Source: Bradyrhizobium barranii subsp. apii (GTDB lineage Bacteria; Pseudomonadota; Alphaproteobacteria; Rhizobiales; Xanthobacteraceae). From it: a DNA stretch of 64,000 bases. The position numbers were made by a program, and so were the translations under genes. The notes under the pieces are model-generated. The model had not been told where the DNA came from. It saw only the letters and a program-made list of their open reading frames with translations, and did no database searches. Below, one piece after another: positions 25,829-34,676 of the stretch. Positions within the stretch are counted from its first letter, which is position 1; each line of letters opens with the position of its first letter. The stretch spans positions 6,694,501 through 6,758,500 of the forward strand of contig NZ_CP096255.1 of assembly GCF_011516635.5 (NCBI RefSeq). The letters run 5' to 3'.

Positions 25829-27082
25829 TCAGGCGCGCGTCGCCGCGGCTTGTTCGAAAACCTTGCCGCGGGTTTCGGGCAGCAGCACCACCGCGATCAG
25901 CACCAGCGAATAGGCGAAGGCCGCATCGATGCCGATCGCCGGTCCGAGCCCGATATGGTCGCTGAGATAGCCCACGAGGAAGGGGAACGCGGCGGAGACG
26001 ATGCGGCCGAAATTGTAGCAGAAGCCGACACCGGTGCCGCGCACGCCGGCCGGATAGAGCTCGCTGAACAGCGCCGCCATGCTGGCGGGAATGCCGGCCG
26101 AGAAGAAGCCGAGCGGAAAGCCGAGCACCAGCATCTCGCCGTTGGTCAGCGGCGCGAAGATGTAGATCAGCACGGTGACGATGCAGGCGCTGGCGAAGAA
26201 GGTGACATTGGCCCTGCGGCCGATGCGGTCGCTGATGATGCCGCTCGCGATGCAGCCGCAGAAGAAGGCAACGATGATGACTGCGAGATAGACGCTGGAG
26301 CCCAGCACCGACAGATGCCGCACTTCGCGCAAGAACGTCGGCAGGAACGTGGTCAGGGCCGCGTAACCGCCGTGGGCGCCGATGCCAAACAGGCCTCCGA
26401 TCAGCGTCGAGCGCAGCACGTCGCGATGGAAGATGCCCGAGAGCGTGGCGAAGAATGGCGTCTTGTCGGCTGCGACCGCGCGCGGCGGCTCCTTCAAGCC
26501 GCGGCGGATGAAGATGATGAGGAGCGCGGGCAACAGCCCCAGCGCAAACAGCAGCCGCCAGGCGATGTCGGCGGGTGCATAAGTGAACACGAGGGCCGAG
26601 AGCAGCACAGCTGCGCCCCACCCCACGGCCCAGGCGCTCTGCACCGAGCCCAGCGCCTTGCCGCGATGCTCGGGGCGAATGATCTCGGCCATCAGCACCG
26701 CGCCGCAAGCCCATTCGGCGCCGAAGCCGAGGCCCTGAATCGCCTTCAGGATCAGGAGCTGGTTGTAAGTCATCGCGAACGCGCAGGCGAAGGTCGCGAG
26801 CGCAAAGGTCGCAACGGTAATCTGAAGCGCCTTGACGCGGCCAAAACGGTCGCCGAGCGCGCCGCCGAGCCAGCCGCCGAGCCAGCCGCCGAACGCGCCG
26901 AAGAACAGCGTGACCGAGCCGAGCAGGCCCGCATCGGCCTTACTGATGCCGAAGGCGGCGATCAGCGCAGGGATGGCAAGGCCGAACATCTGGACGTCGA
27001 GCGCATCCAGCGCCCAGCCGCCAAAACTTGCCCAAAACGTGCGCCGCTCCAGCGGCGAGCTTTCGCTGTACCAGTTTGACAT
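25829..27082 (-). CDS. MFS transporter (aromatic/organic acid type)
   Basis: 417 aa from ATG 27082 (TAGGAAA upstream). About twelve membrane helices are visible. The MFS loop 'GDRFGRVKALQITVATFAL' (2-3) and the second-half equivalent 'SDRIGRRANVTFFAS' are present. 'GGWALDALDVQMFGLAIPAL' near the start is the D-x-x-D motif of the aromatic acid:H+ symporter group (PcaK/MhpT-like). The substrate is probably an organic or aromatic acid. It is flanked by GntR upstream (49 bp) and the exported hydrolase downstream. Confidence 0.87.
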   Translation of the reverse strand: MSNWYSESSPLERRTFWASFGGWALDALDVQMFGLAIPALIAAFGISKADAGLLGSVTLFFGAFGGWLGGWLGGALGDRFGRVKALQITVATFALATFACAFAMTYNQLLILKAIQGLGFGAEWACGAVLMAEIIRPEHRGKALGSVQSAWAVGWGAAVLLSALVFTYAPADIAWRLLFALGLLPALLIIFIRRGLKEPPRAVAADKTPFFATLSGIFHRDVLRSTLIGGLFGIGAHGGYAALTTFLPTFLREVRHLSVLGSSVYLAVIIVAFFCGCIASGIISDRIGRRANVTFFASACIVTVLIYIFAPLTNGEMLVLGFPLGFFSAGIPASMAALFSELYPAGVRGTGVGFCYNFGRIVSAAFPFLVGYLSDHIGLGPAIGIDAAFAYSLVLIAVVLLPETRGKVFEQAAATRA

Positions 27083-27131
27083 TTTTCCTACCCTGTACTC
27101 GTTATTGCTTGGTGTCGTTGAAAAGTCGCTC

Positions 27132-27863
27132 TCACCTGATCTCGGCGTGGTAGCGGAACCGGTCGGCCGGCCCACGCGACCTGCGCCATTCGATCGGCCG
27201 CCGCTCCAGATCGAGCGCGAGGCGCTCGATCACGATCAATGGTGCGTGCGCTTCGAGGCGCAGCAGGCGCGCCTGCATCTCGTTGGCGGTTTCGACCGTC
27301 AGAATTTCCTCGGCCGACACCACCACCTCTCCGCAGCGCTCCTCGTAGAGCGGATAAAGCAGGTCGCCGAATTCGGCGGTGTCGATCTCCAGGATCGGCG
27401 CGAAGCGCGATTGCTGGAGCCAGATTTCTTCGGCGAGCAGCGGTACATCGTCGATCAGGCGCAGACGCGACAGACTGATCACGGGCTCGCCGACAGGGAT
27501 GCGTAGCGCCGACGCAACCGCCGAATTCGCCAAAACGCTCTTGCGCCGGATGATGCGGCTCTTCGGCACGCGCCGCTCGCCGCTCTCGGACTGGAATCGG
27601 AAGAAGCGGAATAGCGAGGAGTTGAAGCGCGCCCGGCGCACGAAGGTGCCGCGGCCCTGCTGGCGCTCCAGCACGGTATCGGCAACGAGCTGATCGATCG
27701 CTTTGCGCACGGTGCCGATGGCGACGCCGTAATGCGCCGCGAGCTCGGCCTCCGACGGGATCGGCTCGCCCGGCCGCCATTCATTGCGGTTGATCCGCGC
27801 GGCGAGGTCGTCGCGCAGGCGCTGGTAGCGTGGCAGGCGGTCGTCGTGCGGGGCTGCATTCAT
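27132..27863 (-). CDS. GntR family transcriptional regulator (HutC/UTRA subfamily)
   Basis: 243 aa from ATG 27863. The winged helix-turn-helix 'EWRPGEPIPSEAELAAHYGV' then 'GTVRKAIDQLVADTVLERQQ' and 'GRGTFVRR' is classic GntR; the C-terminal UTRA effector domain spans roughly 85-240 ('GEPVISLSRLRLIDDVPLLA'). There is no Shine-Dalgarno in front of the ATG, and the likely promoter places the transcript start on or next to the ATG. It likely represses the MFS/hydrolase genes and itself through the palindrome that overlaps its -10. Confidence 0.88.
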   Translation of the reverse strand: MNAAPHDDRLPRYQRLRDDLAARINRNEWRPGEPIPSEAELAAHYGVAIGTVRKAIDQLVADTVLERQQGRGTFVRRARFNSSLFRFFRFQSESGERRVPKSRIIRRKSVLANSAVASALRIPVGEPVISLSRLRLIDDVPLLAEEIWLQQSRFAPILEIDTAEFGDLLYPLYEERCGEVVVSAEEILTVETANEMQARLLRLEAHAPLIVIERLALDLERRPIEWRRSRGPADRFRYHAEIR

Positions 27864-27864
27864 A

Positions 27865-27899
27865 TAGTCATATAGATGACTAGATGAGATAGGAGTCAA
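27865..27899 (-). promoter_or_regulatory. GntR promoter with overlapping operator
   Basis: TTGACT (27899-27894) and TCTATA (27876-27871) are 17 bp apart on the minus strand. The perfect palindrome TAGTCAT-ATAG-ATGACTA (27865-27882) covers the -10. The predicted start site falls at about 27863-27864, i.e. at the ATG, so the mRNA should be leaderless and self-repressed. Confidence 0.55.
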
Positions 27900-27995
27900 G
27901 CACTACCAAGGTACCGCAATCGAGAAACCGGCGATGCCCGCGGGGGACGCGAGGTCGGGCCGGCGGACGTTGCCAACCCGACCTCGCCTTGCGCG

Positions 27996-28193
27996 TTAAT
28001 TCGCTGCCCTCGGCGTGCAGGGCGGCTGCTTGTAGGGCGCTGAGGCAAACGCGCCCTGTGCCGGAGCCCTCACGCAATCCGCAGCCGCCTGAGGCGAGGC
28101 GCGCCGCGGGGCGACGTCGCGAGCGGCTGCGGCCTGGGTTTGATAGACGGCGGCGGCGATCAGGGCGGCCGAGACAAGGGTCAATCGGGTCAT
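27996..28193 (-). CDS. small secreted hypothetical protein
   Basis: 65 aa from ATG 28193, preceded by GGAGAG. A signal peptide ('LTLVSAALIAAAVYQTQAAA') leaves a mature chain of about 45 residues with two cysteines. No family recognised. Tiny secreted two-Cys proteins of this kind are frequent in the genus. Confidence 0.55.
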   Translation of the reverse strand: MTRLTLVSAALIAAAVYQTQAAAARDVAPRRASPQAAADCVRAPAQGAFASAPYKQPPCTPRAAN

Positions 28194-28304
28194 GGGTTCT
28201 CTCCGCGTGGCAAACGGAAGCCGAGAGGTTTCGGCGTCCTGACAATATGAGCGGAAATCGCCGTGAGATATTTCATCACGCGCCTTCAACGAAACGCGAG
28301 CCCC

Positions 28305-29612
28305 TCACCCCAGTTGAAACACCGCCACCTTGTGCTCGTAGCCGCGAACCGCGACCTCGCCGAGCGCGACGGCGTCCTCACCGTCGTCGCCGAGCGCCTC
28401 GCGGACGGACGCGGAGATCAGGAGGTGCGAGCCGAACTCCTTGTTGAGTGCCTCCAGCCGCGAGGCGAAGTTCACGGTGTCGCCGATCACCGTGTACTCC
28501 TTGCGCCGGGGCGAGCCGATATTGCCGGCAACGACCTCGCCGAAATGGATGCCGATGCCGATCCGCAGCGGCCAGCTCGTTTGCGCGTTGATGCGGTCCA
28601 TCGCGGCCAGCATCTCGCGGCCTGCGGCAACCGCGCGGTGCGCGGCGTCGGAGGCCTCCAGCGGCGCGCCGAACAGGGCGAGGAAGCCATCGCCCAAAAA
28701 CTTGTTCACGATGCCGCCCTGACGATCGAGGATGTCGACCAGCACGGCGAACGCACCGTCGAGCCGGTCAACCACCTCCTGCGGGGTGCGCAACCGCGCG
28801 CTGGCGGTGAAGCCGCGGAAATCGACGAACATCACCGCGACGCGGCGAAGGTCGCCGCCCGCGCTGGGCCCCGCCGCCATCAGCCGTTCCACCACCTGCG
28901 GCGAGACGTGCTGGCCGAACAGGTTGGTGACGCGATCACGCGCGGTGGCGGCCGCGATGCTCGCGGCAAATTGCCGCCGCAGCCGCGCGCCGACGGAGCC
29001 GGCGAGCACGCCGCAGATCAGGATGATGGTGCTGCGCACAGCGTGAAAGTAGATCAGCGGTTCGCCAGCCTCGCTGGCCGAATTGTAGTACAGCGCGACG
29101 GCCAGGAGTTCGGCTGCGGCCACAAATCCCGTGAAGGTGGACAGCCAGAAATCGAGCCGCAGCGTCGAAAGAATGATGAAGATGAAATAGGCCAGTGGCA
29201 GCACGAAACCGAGCGCGGGCCCAGCGCCCATGCTGCGAATCTGCAGAATCAGGATGATCGTCGGCAGCGACGTTTCGATGAGAGCGCCGATATAGCGCCT
29301 GATCACCGGCAGGTCGCGATCGAGCTTGAGGTTTCGCCTGATCTGGCTGTGGACCCAGACCTCGAAGAGGATGAAGCCCCCCAAGAGCATGTATTCGCGG
29401 ACCAAGCCCTCCGTCCCGCGCCAGACCCGGTTCACGATGGCAGGGTCGATCAGGTAGGTTGCGGTGAGGAACAGGATCATGACGCAGCCCGTCGTGATCA
29501 GCGCCCTCACCCGCAACAGCTCGGTCCGCAGCACTTCTCGCGTCAGCTCGCGCTCGAACTCCTCCGACATCACGGCATGTTGCCGGGTCTTCCTGCTGGC
29601 AAACCTGACCAT
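28305..29612 (-). CDS. membrane-bound adenylate/guanylate cyclase
   Basis: 435 aa from ATG 29612 (GGGGAGA just upstream); ATG 29570 is an in-frame alternative. About six membrane helices occupy ~35-235. The C-terminal class III cyclase domain has 'AVMFVDFRGFTASARLRTPQ', 'GGIVNKFLGDGFLALFGAP' and 'YTVIGDTVNFASRLEALNK'. No separate sensor domain is visible, so the membrane part may sense. This is the second class III cyclase in the window. It overlaps no neighbour and ends 29 bp after the ABC-2 gene stop. Confidence 0.87.
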   Translation of the reverse strand: MVRFASRKTRQHAVMSEEFERELTREVLRTELLRVRALITTGCVMILFLTATYLIDPAIVNRVWRGTEGLVREYMLLGGFILFEVWVHSQIRRNLKLDRDLPVIRRYIGALIETSLPTIILILQIRSMGAGPALGFVLPLAYFIFIILSTLRLDFWLSTFTGFVAAAELLAVALYYNSASEAGEPLIYFHAVRSTIILICGVLAGSVGARLRRQFAASIAAATARDRVTNLFGQHVSPQVVERLMAAGPSAGGDLRRVAVMFVDFRGFTASARLRTPQEVVDRLDGAFAVLVDILDRQGGIVNKFLGDGFLALFGAPLEASDAAHRAVAAGREMLAAMDRINAQTSWPLRIGIGIHFGEVVAGNIGSPRRKEYTVIGDTVNFASRLEALNKEFGSHLLISASVREALGDDGEDAVALGEVAVRGYEHKVAVFQLG

Positions 29613-29641
29613 TTCTCCCCTCGATTCAGGGGCATTGTGCC

Positions 29642-30805
29642 TCAATCCAGCGTACGGCGGAAGCGCGTCACCGCGATGGTCATGGCGACCAGCATCAGGA
29701 TCGCCAGCGCCAGCGCGTCGAAGTGCAAATTCTGCATGGTCGCGCCCTTCAGCATGATGGCGCGGACGATCCGCAAGTAGTGGGTCAGCGGCAGGCATTC
29801 ACCGAGATATTGCGCCCAGACCGGCATGCCGGCGAACGGGAACATGAATCCGGAGAGCAGAATGCTCGGCAGGAAGAACATCATGGCCATCTGCATGGCC
29901 TGGAGCTGGTTCTGCACCACGGTCGAGATGGTGTAGCCAATCGACAGATTTGTAGCGATGAACAAGGTCGACAGCAGCGCGAGCAGGAACAGATTGCCGA
30001 GCAAGGGCACGCCGAACAAGCCGACACCGATGCCGATGATGAGGAAGGCCTGAAGGAAGCCAACCAGCACATAAGGAACGATCTTGCCGAACATCACCTC
30101 GACCGGCTTGATCGGCATCGACAGCAGGCTCTCCATGGTGCCCCGCTCGACCTCGCGGGTGACCGAGAGCGCGGTGAAGATCAGCATGGTCATGGTGAGA
30201 ATGGTGCCGACGAGGCCCGGCACGATATTGAGGCTGGACGACGCGGCCGGATTGTAGCGCGCATGCGCGCGGATCTCGAACGGCATCTCGGGCGGATTGC
30301 CGATATAGAGATCGTGCGCAAGCGCGGTCTGCACGACCATGCCGAGCGAGCCGAGCGCGGCGCTGGCCGCAACGGGATCGGTGGCGTCGGCCGCAACCAG
30401 CAGCGCCGGCCGGTCGCCACGCCGCACCGCCCGCTCGAAGCCGCGCGGAATCTCGACGCCGAACAGCACCTTGCCCGATTTCAGCAGGTTGTCGAAATCG
30501 TCGACGTCGTGCACCTCGTAGATGAAGCGGAAATAGGCGGTGTTCTCCAGCGCCTTCAACACCGAGCGGGCAAGATCCGAATCCTCCTGGAGCAGCACCG
30601 CGCTCGGCAGATGGTGCGGCGTGGTGTTGATGGCGTAGCCGAACAGCAGAAGCTGCATCACCGGCAGCATCACGATCATCGCGAACGACACGCGGTCGCG
30701 CTTGAGCTGGATGAACTCCTTGATCAGCATCGCATAGGAGCGCTTCCAGAAGCCGAAGCGCTCGCGGATCTCGTGCGCGGGTGCGGGATGATCGGCGGCG
30801 CTCAT
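29642..30805 (-). CDS. ABC-2 type transporter permease
   Basis: 387 aa from ATG 30805, overlapping the ATPase stop by 4 bp. One membrane helix near 40-60 is followed by a large extracytoplasmic domain (~65-180) and five C-terminal helices, with the ABC-2 motif 'SVTREVERGTMESLLSMPI' before them. This is the YbhS/YbhR layout. With the ATPase and HlyD-like partner it forms an efflux system for drugs or other amphiphiles, repressed by the adjacent TetR. Confidence 0.88.
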   Translation of the reverse strand: MSAADHPAPAHEIRERFGFWKRSYAMLIKEFIQLKRDRVSFAMIVMLPVMQLLLFGYAINTTPHHLPSAVLLQEDSDLARSVLKALENTAYFRFIYEVHDVDDFDNLLKSGKVLFGVEIPRGFERAVRRGDRPALLVAADATDPVAASAALGSLGMVVQTALAHDLYIGNPPEMPFEIRAHARYNPAASSSLNIVPGLVGTILTMTMLIFTALSVTREVERGTMESLLSMPIKPVEVMFGKIVPYVLVGFLQAFLIIGIGVGLFGVPLLGNLFLLALLSTLFIATNLSIGYTISTVVQNQLQAMQMAMMFFLPSILLSGFMFPFAGMPVWAQYLGECLPLTHYLRIVRAIMLKGATMQNLHFDALALAILMLVAMTIAVTRFRRTLD

Positions 30806-31734
30806 TGGAAATTGTCCTTGGAACGGCTCATCAATTCGATGAACACGTCTTCGAGCGAGGGCGATGATTTGTGCCAGTGCAGGCCGCCCTTCTCGCGCCA
30901 CGGCGCGATGCTGGCCTCGAGCGCGGCGACGTCGCGCCCGGAAACGTGCAGCGAAGTACCGAACGGCGCCACCATGTCCACGCCGGGCTTGCCGGTGAGC
31001 GCGGCCGTGAGCCCGTTGAGCTCCTCGCCCGTCGCGGTGTAGGTCGTCAGGGCGGACTTCGCGATCACCTCCTCCACCGTGCCGTGCGCCAGCAGATGGC
31101 CGTAGGCGATATAGGCGATCTCGTGGCAGCGCTCCGCCTCGTCCATGTAGTGGGTCGAGACCAGGACGGTGAGGCCGTCGGCCGCGAGCGCATGGATCTC
31201 GTTCCAGAAGTCGCGCCGCGCCTTGGGATCGACGCCGGCGGTGGGCTCGTCCAGCAGCAGCAGTTTCGGACTGGGCAGCGTGCAGGCCCCGAGCGCGAGC
31301 CGCTGCTTCCAGCCGCCGGAGAGCTCGCCCGCGAGCTGCTCTTCGCGCCCCGACAGCCCGAGCCGCTTGATCATGTCGCGCGCGGCGCCGCGTGGATCGG
31401 CGAGGCCATAGAGGCGCGCGACGAATTCGAGGTTCTCGCGCGCCGAGAGGTCCTGGTACAGGCTGAAGCGCTGGGTCATGTAGCCGACCTGGCGCTTGAT
31501 CTTTTCGGCATCGCGCCTGATGTCGTAGCCGAGGCAGGTGCCCTCGCCGCTGTCGGGCGTGAGCAGGCCGCAGAGGATGCGGATGGTGGTGGTCTTGCCC
31601 GAGCCGTTCGGCCCGAGGAAGCCGTAGATCGAGCCGCGCTTCACCTGCATCGACAGATCGTGCACGACCTCGCGCCCGCCAAACGACTTGGTCAGGCCCT
31701 TGACGTCGATCGCGATGCCGTTGCCGCCGTTCAT
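30802..31734 (-). CDS. ABC transporter ATP-binding protein (drug exporter type)
   Basis: 310 aa. Walker A 'GFLGPNGSGKTTTIRILCGL', signature 'ELSGGWKQRLALGACTL', Walker B 'LLLLDEPTAGVDPKARRD' and H-loop 'VSTHYMDEAERC' are intact. The ~90-residue C-terminal extension is as in YbhF/CcmA-like exporters. It has a single nucleotide-binding domain, whereas E. coli YbhF has two. It overlaps both the HlyD-like gene and the permease by 4 bp. Confidence 0.88.
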   Translation of the reverse strand: MNGGNGIAIDVKGLTKSFGGREVVHDLSMQVKRGSIYGFLGPNGSGKTTTIRILCGLLTPDSGEGTCLGYDIRRDAEKIKRQVGYMTQRFSLYQDLSARENLEFVARLYGLADPRGAARDMIKRLGLSGREEQLAGELSGGWKQRLALGACTLPSPKLLLLDEPTAGVDPKARRDFWNEIHALAADGLTVLVSTHYMDEAERCHEIAYIAYGHLLAHGTVEEVIAKSALTTYTATGEELNGLTAALTGKPGVDMVAPFGTSLHVSGRDVAALEASIAPWREKGGLHWHKSSPSLEDVFIELMSRSKDNFQ

Positions 31735-32519
31735 CGCTTGTCCGCCACCGGCGTTTTTGGATGGAGATAGACGTCGATCGGCTGTCCGACCCGCAGGGCA
31801 TCGGGCCGCGAGGGCCGCGCCTGGATCAAATAGACCAGCTTGTTGCGCTCATCGAGGCTGTAGATGACAGGCGGAGTGTATTCGGCCGAGGTCGCGATGA
31901 AATAGATCTTTGCGGTGAGATCCGCCGCGCAATTGTCGCAAGAGATGCGCACCGTGTCGCCGATCGCAAGCTTCGGCAACTCGGTCTCCGGAACGAAGAA
32001 GCGCAGCTTCATGTTGCCTGGCGGCATGATCGAGAGCACCGGCCGCTGCGCCGCCACCATCTCGCCCTCGCGGAAGTAGATCTGCTGGATGGTGCCGGCA
32101 ACGGGCGCAAAGCCCCTGCGCCGCGCCATTCGCGTCTCCGACGTCGCGACCCGCGCTTCGGCGACACGCAAGGACGATACGGCGGAATCGAGATTGGCCT
32201 GCGTGCCGGAGCCGGTCTTGTTCAGCGAGGCCGCGCGATCATAGGTCTGCTGCGCATTGGCCAGTGTCGCCTTGTTCTGGTTGAGGTCGGCAAGCTGGAG
32301 ATCGTCGTCGACGGAATAGAGGGCATCGCCGACCTTCACCTCGTCGCCCTCGCGGACATTGAGCTTCGTCACCCGGCCCGCTTCGTCCGGGCTGACGAAG
32401 ATCATGTCGGCCTCGACCCAACCTTGAAATCCGGGATCGCGCTTGTCCTTGCAACCGGCAAGGCCGGTTGCCAGCACGGCAGCCAATGCAACCACAGAAA
32501 TTGCTCGTGACGACCTCAT
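31731..32519 (-). CDS. HlyD family periplasmic adaptor, lipoprotein
   Basis: 262 aa. The signal ends in a lipobox 'LATGLAGC', so the protein is lipid-anchored in the periplasm. The first half-biotinyl domain ('GRVTKLNVREGDEVKVGDAL') is followed by a short coiled hairpin ('QQTYDRAASLNKTGSGTQAN'), then 'APVAGTIQQIYFREGEMVAA' and a beta-barrel. It links the ABC-2 exporter to an outer-membrane channel, which is not encoded here. Confidence 0.87.
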   Translation of the reverse strand: MRSSRAISVVALAAVLATGLAGCKDKRDPGFQGWVEADMIFVSPDEAGRVTKLNVREGDEVKVGDALYSVDDDLQLADLNQNKATLANAQQTYDRAASLNKTGSGTQANLDSAVSSLRVAEARVATSETRMARRRGFAPVAGTIQQIYFREGEMVAAQRPVLSIMPPGNMKLRFFVPETELPKLAIGDTVRISCDNCAADLTAKIYFIATSAEYTPPVIYSLDERNKLVYLIQARPSRPDALRVGQPIDVYLHPKTPVADKR

Positions 32520-33205
32520 GTCGTCCTCCGTTCGCCAAAAATCAAATCGAGATGGACGCGCAGCATGTCCTGGGCGTCGAGCGGCGCGTGCCGCGCAAAC
32601 AGGCTCTGCCAGATCACCGCGATCATCGCCGGTGCGACCAGGATCTGCGGATAGCGCGCGAGGTTCTTCTCGCGGATCTCGCCGCGGGCAATGCCGAGCT
32701 CGATCAGCGCGCGCATGCCGGCGATCCCGCGCGAGACAACCTCGCGATAGTAGAAATCGGCGACGGACGGAAAGCGCGGCCCTTCCGCCACGATCAATCG
32801 CACGAGATCGCCGCGCCTCGTGCCGATGACCTCCTTGAGGAAGTTACCGGCAAAGGCCTCGACGAGATCGCGCACCGAGCCCGTCGGCGGCGGCAGCGCA
32901 TTCAGCTTCGCCACCACAGGCACGATCACAGTGCGCACCAGCTCCTCGAACATCGATTCCTTGTCCTTGAAGTGCAGGTAGATCGTGCCCTTGGCCACGC
33001 CCGCCCGCTTGGCGATATCGTCGAGCCGCGTCGCGGCAAAGCCGCGCGCGATGAACTCCTCCATCGCCGCTTCCACGATGGCCGACCGACGCTCGGCCGC
33101 ACGCGTGGCACGGTTCGAAGCGGGCGGAGCGTCGGCGGGCGCACGGCCCTTCGCATCGGCGCGAGCTGCGGTTGGCGTGGCTGCTTTGGTGGGCTTCTTT
33201 GTCAT
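32516..33205 (-). CDS. TetR/AcrR family transcriptional regulator
   Basis: 229 aa with a Lys/Ala-rich N-terminal extension of about 35 residues. The DNA-binding domain reads 'RRSAIVEAAMEEFIARGFAA' then 'RLDDIAKRAGVAKGTIYLHF', the CerR/YbiH-like type. It heads the TetR-HlyD-ATPase-permease operon with 4-bp overlaps, and a perfect 20-bp operator sits 10 bp before its start, so it is surely autoregulatory. Confidence 0.9.
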   Translation of the reverse strand: MTKKPTKAATPTAARADAKGRAPADAPPASNRATRAAERRSAIVEAAMEEFIARGFAATRLDDIAKRAGVAKGTIYLHFKDKESMFEELVRTVIVPVVAKLNALPPPTGSVRDLVEAFAGNFLKEVIGTRRGDLVRLIVAEGPRFPSVADFYYREVVSRGIAGMRALIELGIARGEIREKNLARYPQILVAPAMIAVIWQSLFARHAPLDAQDMLRVHLDLIFGERRTT

Positions 33206-33214
33206 CCCCTATTT

Positions 33215-33234
33215 ATGACTGACCGGTCAGTCAT
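33215..33234. promoter_or_regulatory. TetR operator, perfect 20-bp palindrome
   Basis: ATGACTGACCGGTCAGTCAT is a perfect palindrome 10 bp before the TetR start. It contains TGACTGAC/GTCAGTCA, the known operator core of many TetR regulators of multidrug exporters. Confidence 0.8.
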
Positions 33235-33313
33235 CATCAAGGCAGCGATCCAACCCTATGCAGCCAACAAATTAGTATTGACTAATGCATTGGCGTTTGC
33301 TAATCGAATATCC

Positions 33314-33649
33314 ATGATCGAAGCCGCCCCAAATCCCGTCACCACCGTGATGCGTGCCCTCGCCGATCCGACGCGCCGTGCCGTGTTCGAGCGCGTGTTC
33401 GAGAGCAAGGAGATCAGCGTGGCCGAGCTCACCCGCGGCAGCGGCGTGACGCAGGGCGCGATCTCGCAGCATTTGAAGTCGCTGAAGCAGGCCGGCCTCG
33501 TCGCCGAGCGCGCCGAGGGCCGCAACGTCTATTACCGCGCCGCGCCGCAAGGACTCGAGCCGCTGGTCACCTGGATGGACCATTACGGCGTGTTCTGGCG
33601 CGAGCGCTTCCAGAATCTGCGTGACCTCTTGAAGGAGATCGATCCGTGA
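33314..33649 (+). CDS. ArsR family transcriptional regulator
   Basis: 111 aa. A winged helix-turn-helix with 'MRALADPTRRAVFERVFESK', 'ELTRGSGVTQGAISQHLKSL' and the wing 'VAERAEGRNVYYRA'. No metal-binding cysteines are seen, and the C-terminal 'LVTWMDHYGVFWRERFQNL' is that of the ArsR group paired with SRPBCC (AHSA1-like) genes. The stop overlaps the following GTG start, so the two are coupled. The divergent TetR operon starts about 110 bp upstream. Confidence 0.9.
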   Translation: MIEAAPNPVTTVMRALADPTRRAVFERVFESKEISVAELTRGSGVTQGAISQHLKSLKQAGLVAERAEGRNVYYRAAPQGLEPLVTWMDHYGVFWRERFQNLRDLLKEIDP

Positions 33650-34117
33650 GTGCAGCCGAGTTCAGAGCCGGGACAAAAGACAGCGTCCAAGACATTGTTT
33701 TGGAGGAGGTCTTCCCTCACGCGCCCGAGACGATCTGGAAGACGTTGACCAGCGCCCAGTTGATCGCGCGCTGGCTGACAGCCGACCGGCTTCGAAGCCG
33801 CCGAAGGCAAGGCCTTCACCTTCCAGACAACGCCGGGCGGCAACTGGGATGGCGTCATCCATTGCCGCGTTCTCGAAGTGATACCGAACCGGCGCCTCGT
33901 CTACGCCTGGAAGGGCGGTGACGAACGCAACACCGGCTACGGCGCGCCGCTCGATACCGTCGTGACGTGGTCCCTCACCCCGGTCGAAGCCGGCACGCGG
34001 ATCCGCCTAGTGCATGCGGGCTTCGTCATGCCCAGGAACGAGTCGGCCTACACGGTCATGAGCGGCGGCTGGAAGAAGGTTGTCCGCCAGCTCGACGAGA
34101 TCAGTGGCGAGAAGTGA
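33646..34117 (+). pseudogene. SRPBCC (AHSA1-like) protein, frameshifted
   Basis: The GTG start at 33646 overlaps the ArsR stop. The first ~45 residues ('VLEEVFPHAPETIWKTLTSA', 'ARWLTAD') match an AHSA1-type START fold. At about 33785-33789 the frame slips by one, and the rest ('GFEAAEGKAFTFQTTPGG', 'EVIPNRRLVYAWKGG', 'WSLTPVEAGTRIRLVHAG', ending 'DEISGEK') is in another frame to 34117. Removing one C at 33786-33787 restores a normal ~157-aa protein. It may be a real loss or a sequencing error. Such proteins bind hydrophobic ligands. Confidence 0.8.
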
Positions 34118-34132
34118 GTGGGAGATATTTCG

Positions 34133-34546
34133 ATGACCAGGCCTTTTACCGGCGGCTGCGCCTGCGGCGCGATCCGCTATTCGATTCTCGGTGAGCCGCT
34201 GTTCAGCAATCACTGCCAGTGCCGGGACTGCCAGCGCGAAAGCGGTAGCGGTCACGGCTCGTACATGACCTTCGCGCGCGAAGGTGTCACGCTGACGGGC
34301 GAGGCGAAGCATTGGGACATGATCGGCGACAGCGGCAACGTGAAGACGCGCGGTTTCTGCACGCAGTGCGGCTTGCCGGTCTACATGACCTTTGCGGCGA
34401 TGCCCGACATCTTCACCATCCGCGCCACAAGCCTCGACGAGCCCGCCCGCTACAAGCCGCAGGTGGTGACCTACGCAGCGCGTGGGTACGATTGGGATCG
34501 TCTCGATCCCGACCTGCCGAAATTCGCAGGCATGCCGCCGGGGTGA
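34133..34546 (+). CDS. GFA family protein (CENP-V/glutathione-dependent formaldehyde-activating fold)
   Basis: 137 aa from ATG 34133, with GGAG eight bases upstream. Zinc-binding cysteines are visible in 'GGCACGAIRY', 'NHCQCRDCQRESGSG' and 'TRGFCTQCGLPVYM'. The family contains Gfa, but most members have no proven activity. It lies 15 bp after the SRPBCC frame and is probably in the same transcript. Confidence 0.87.
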   Translation: MTRPFTGGCACGAIRYSILGEPLFSNHCQCRDCQRESGSGHGSYMTFAREGVTLTGEAKHWDMIGDSGNVKTRGFCTQCGLPVYMTFAAMPDIFTIRATSLDEPARYKPQVVTYAARGYDWDRLDPDLPKFAGMPPG

Positions 34547-34676
34547 GGCGGCTGTATTTGGAGTGTCGAAGTCTCGGCATCGTCAAGGCCGGACTGTCCC
34601 GAATGTCATTCCTGACGCAATGCTCCGGTCCGCGCATCGCGCGGTACCCGTTGCATCGCCAATGACAGCAAAAGGA

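Noticed and set aside
23920..25965. 681-codon plus-strand open frame
   Set aside because: Antisense to PhzF and the amidohydrolase; composition is typical of a complementary-strand shadow.
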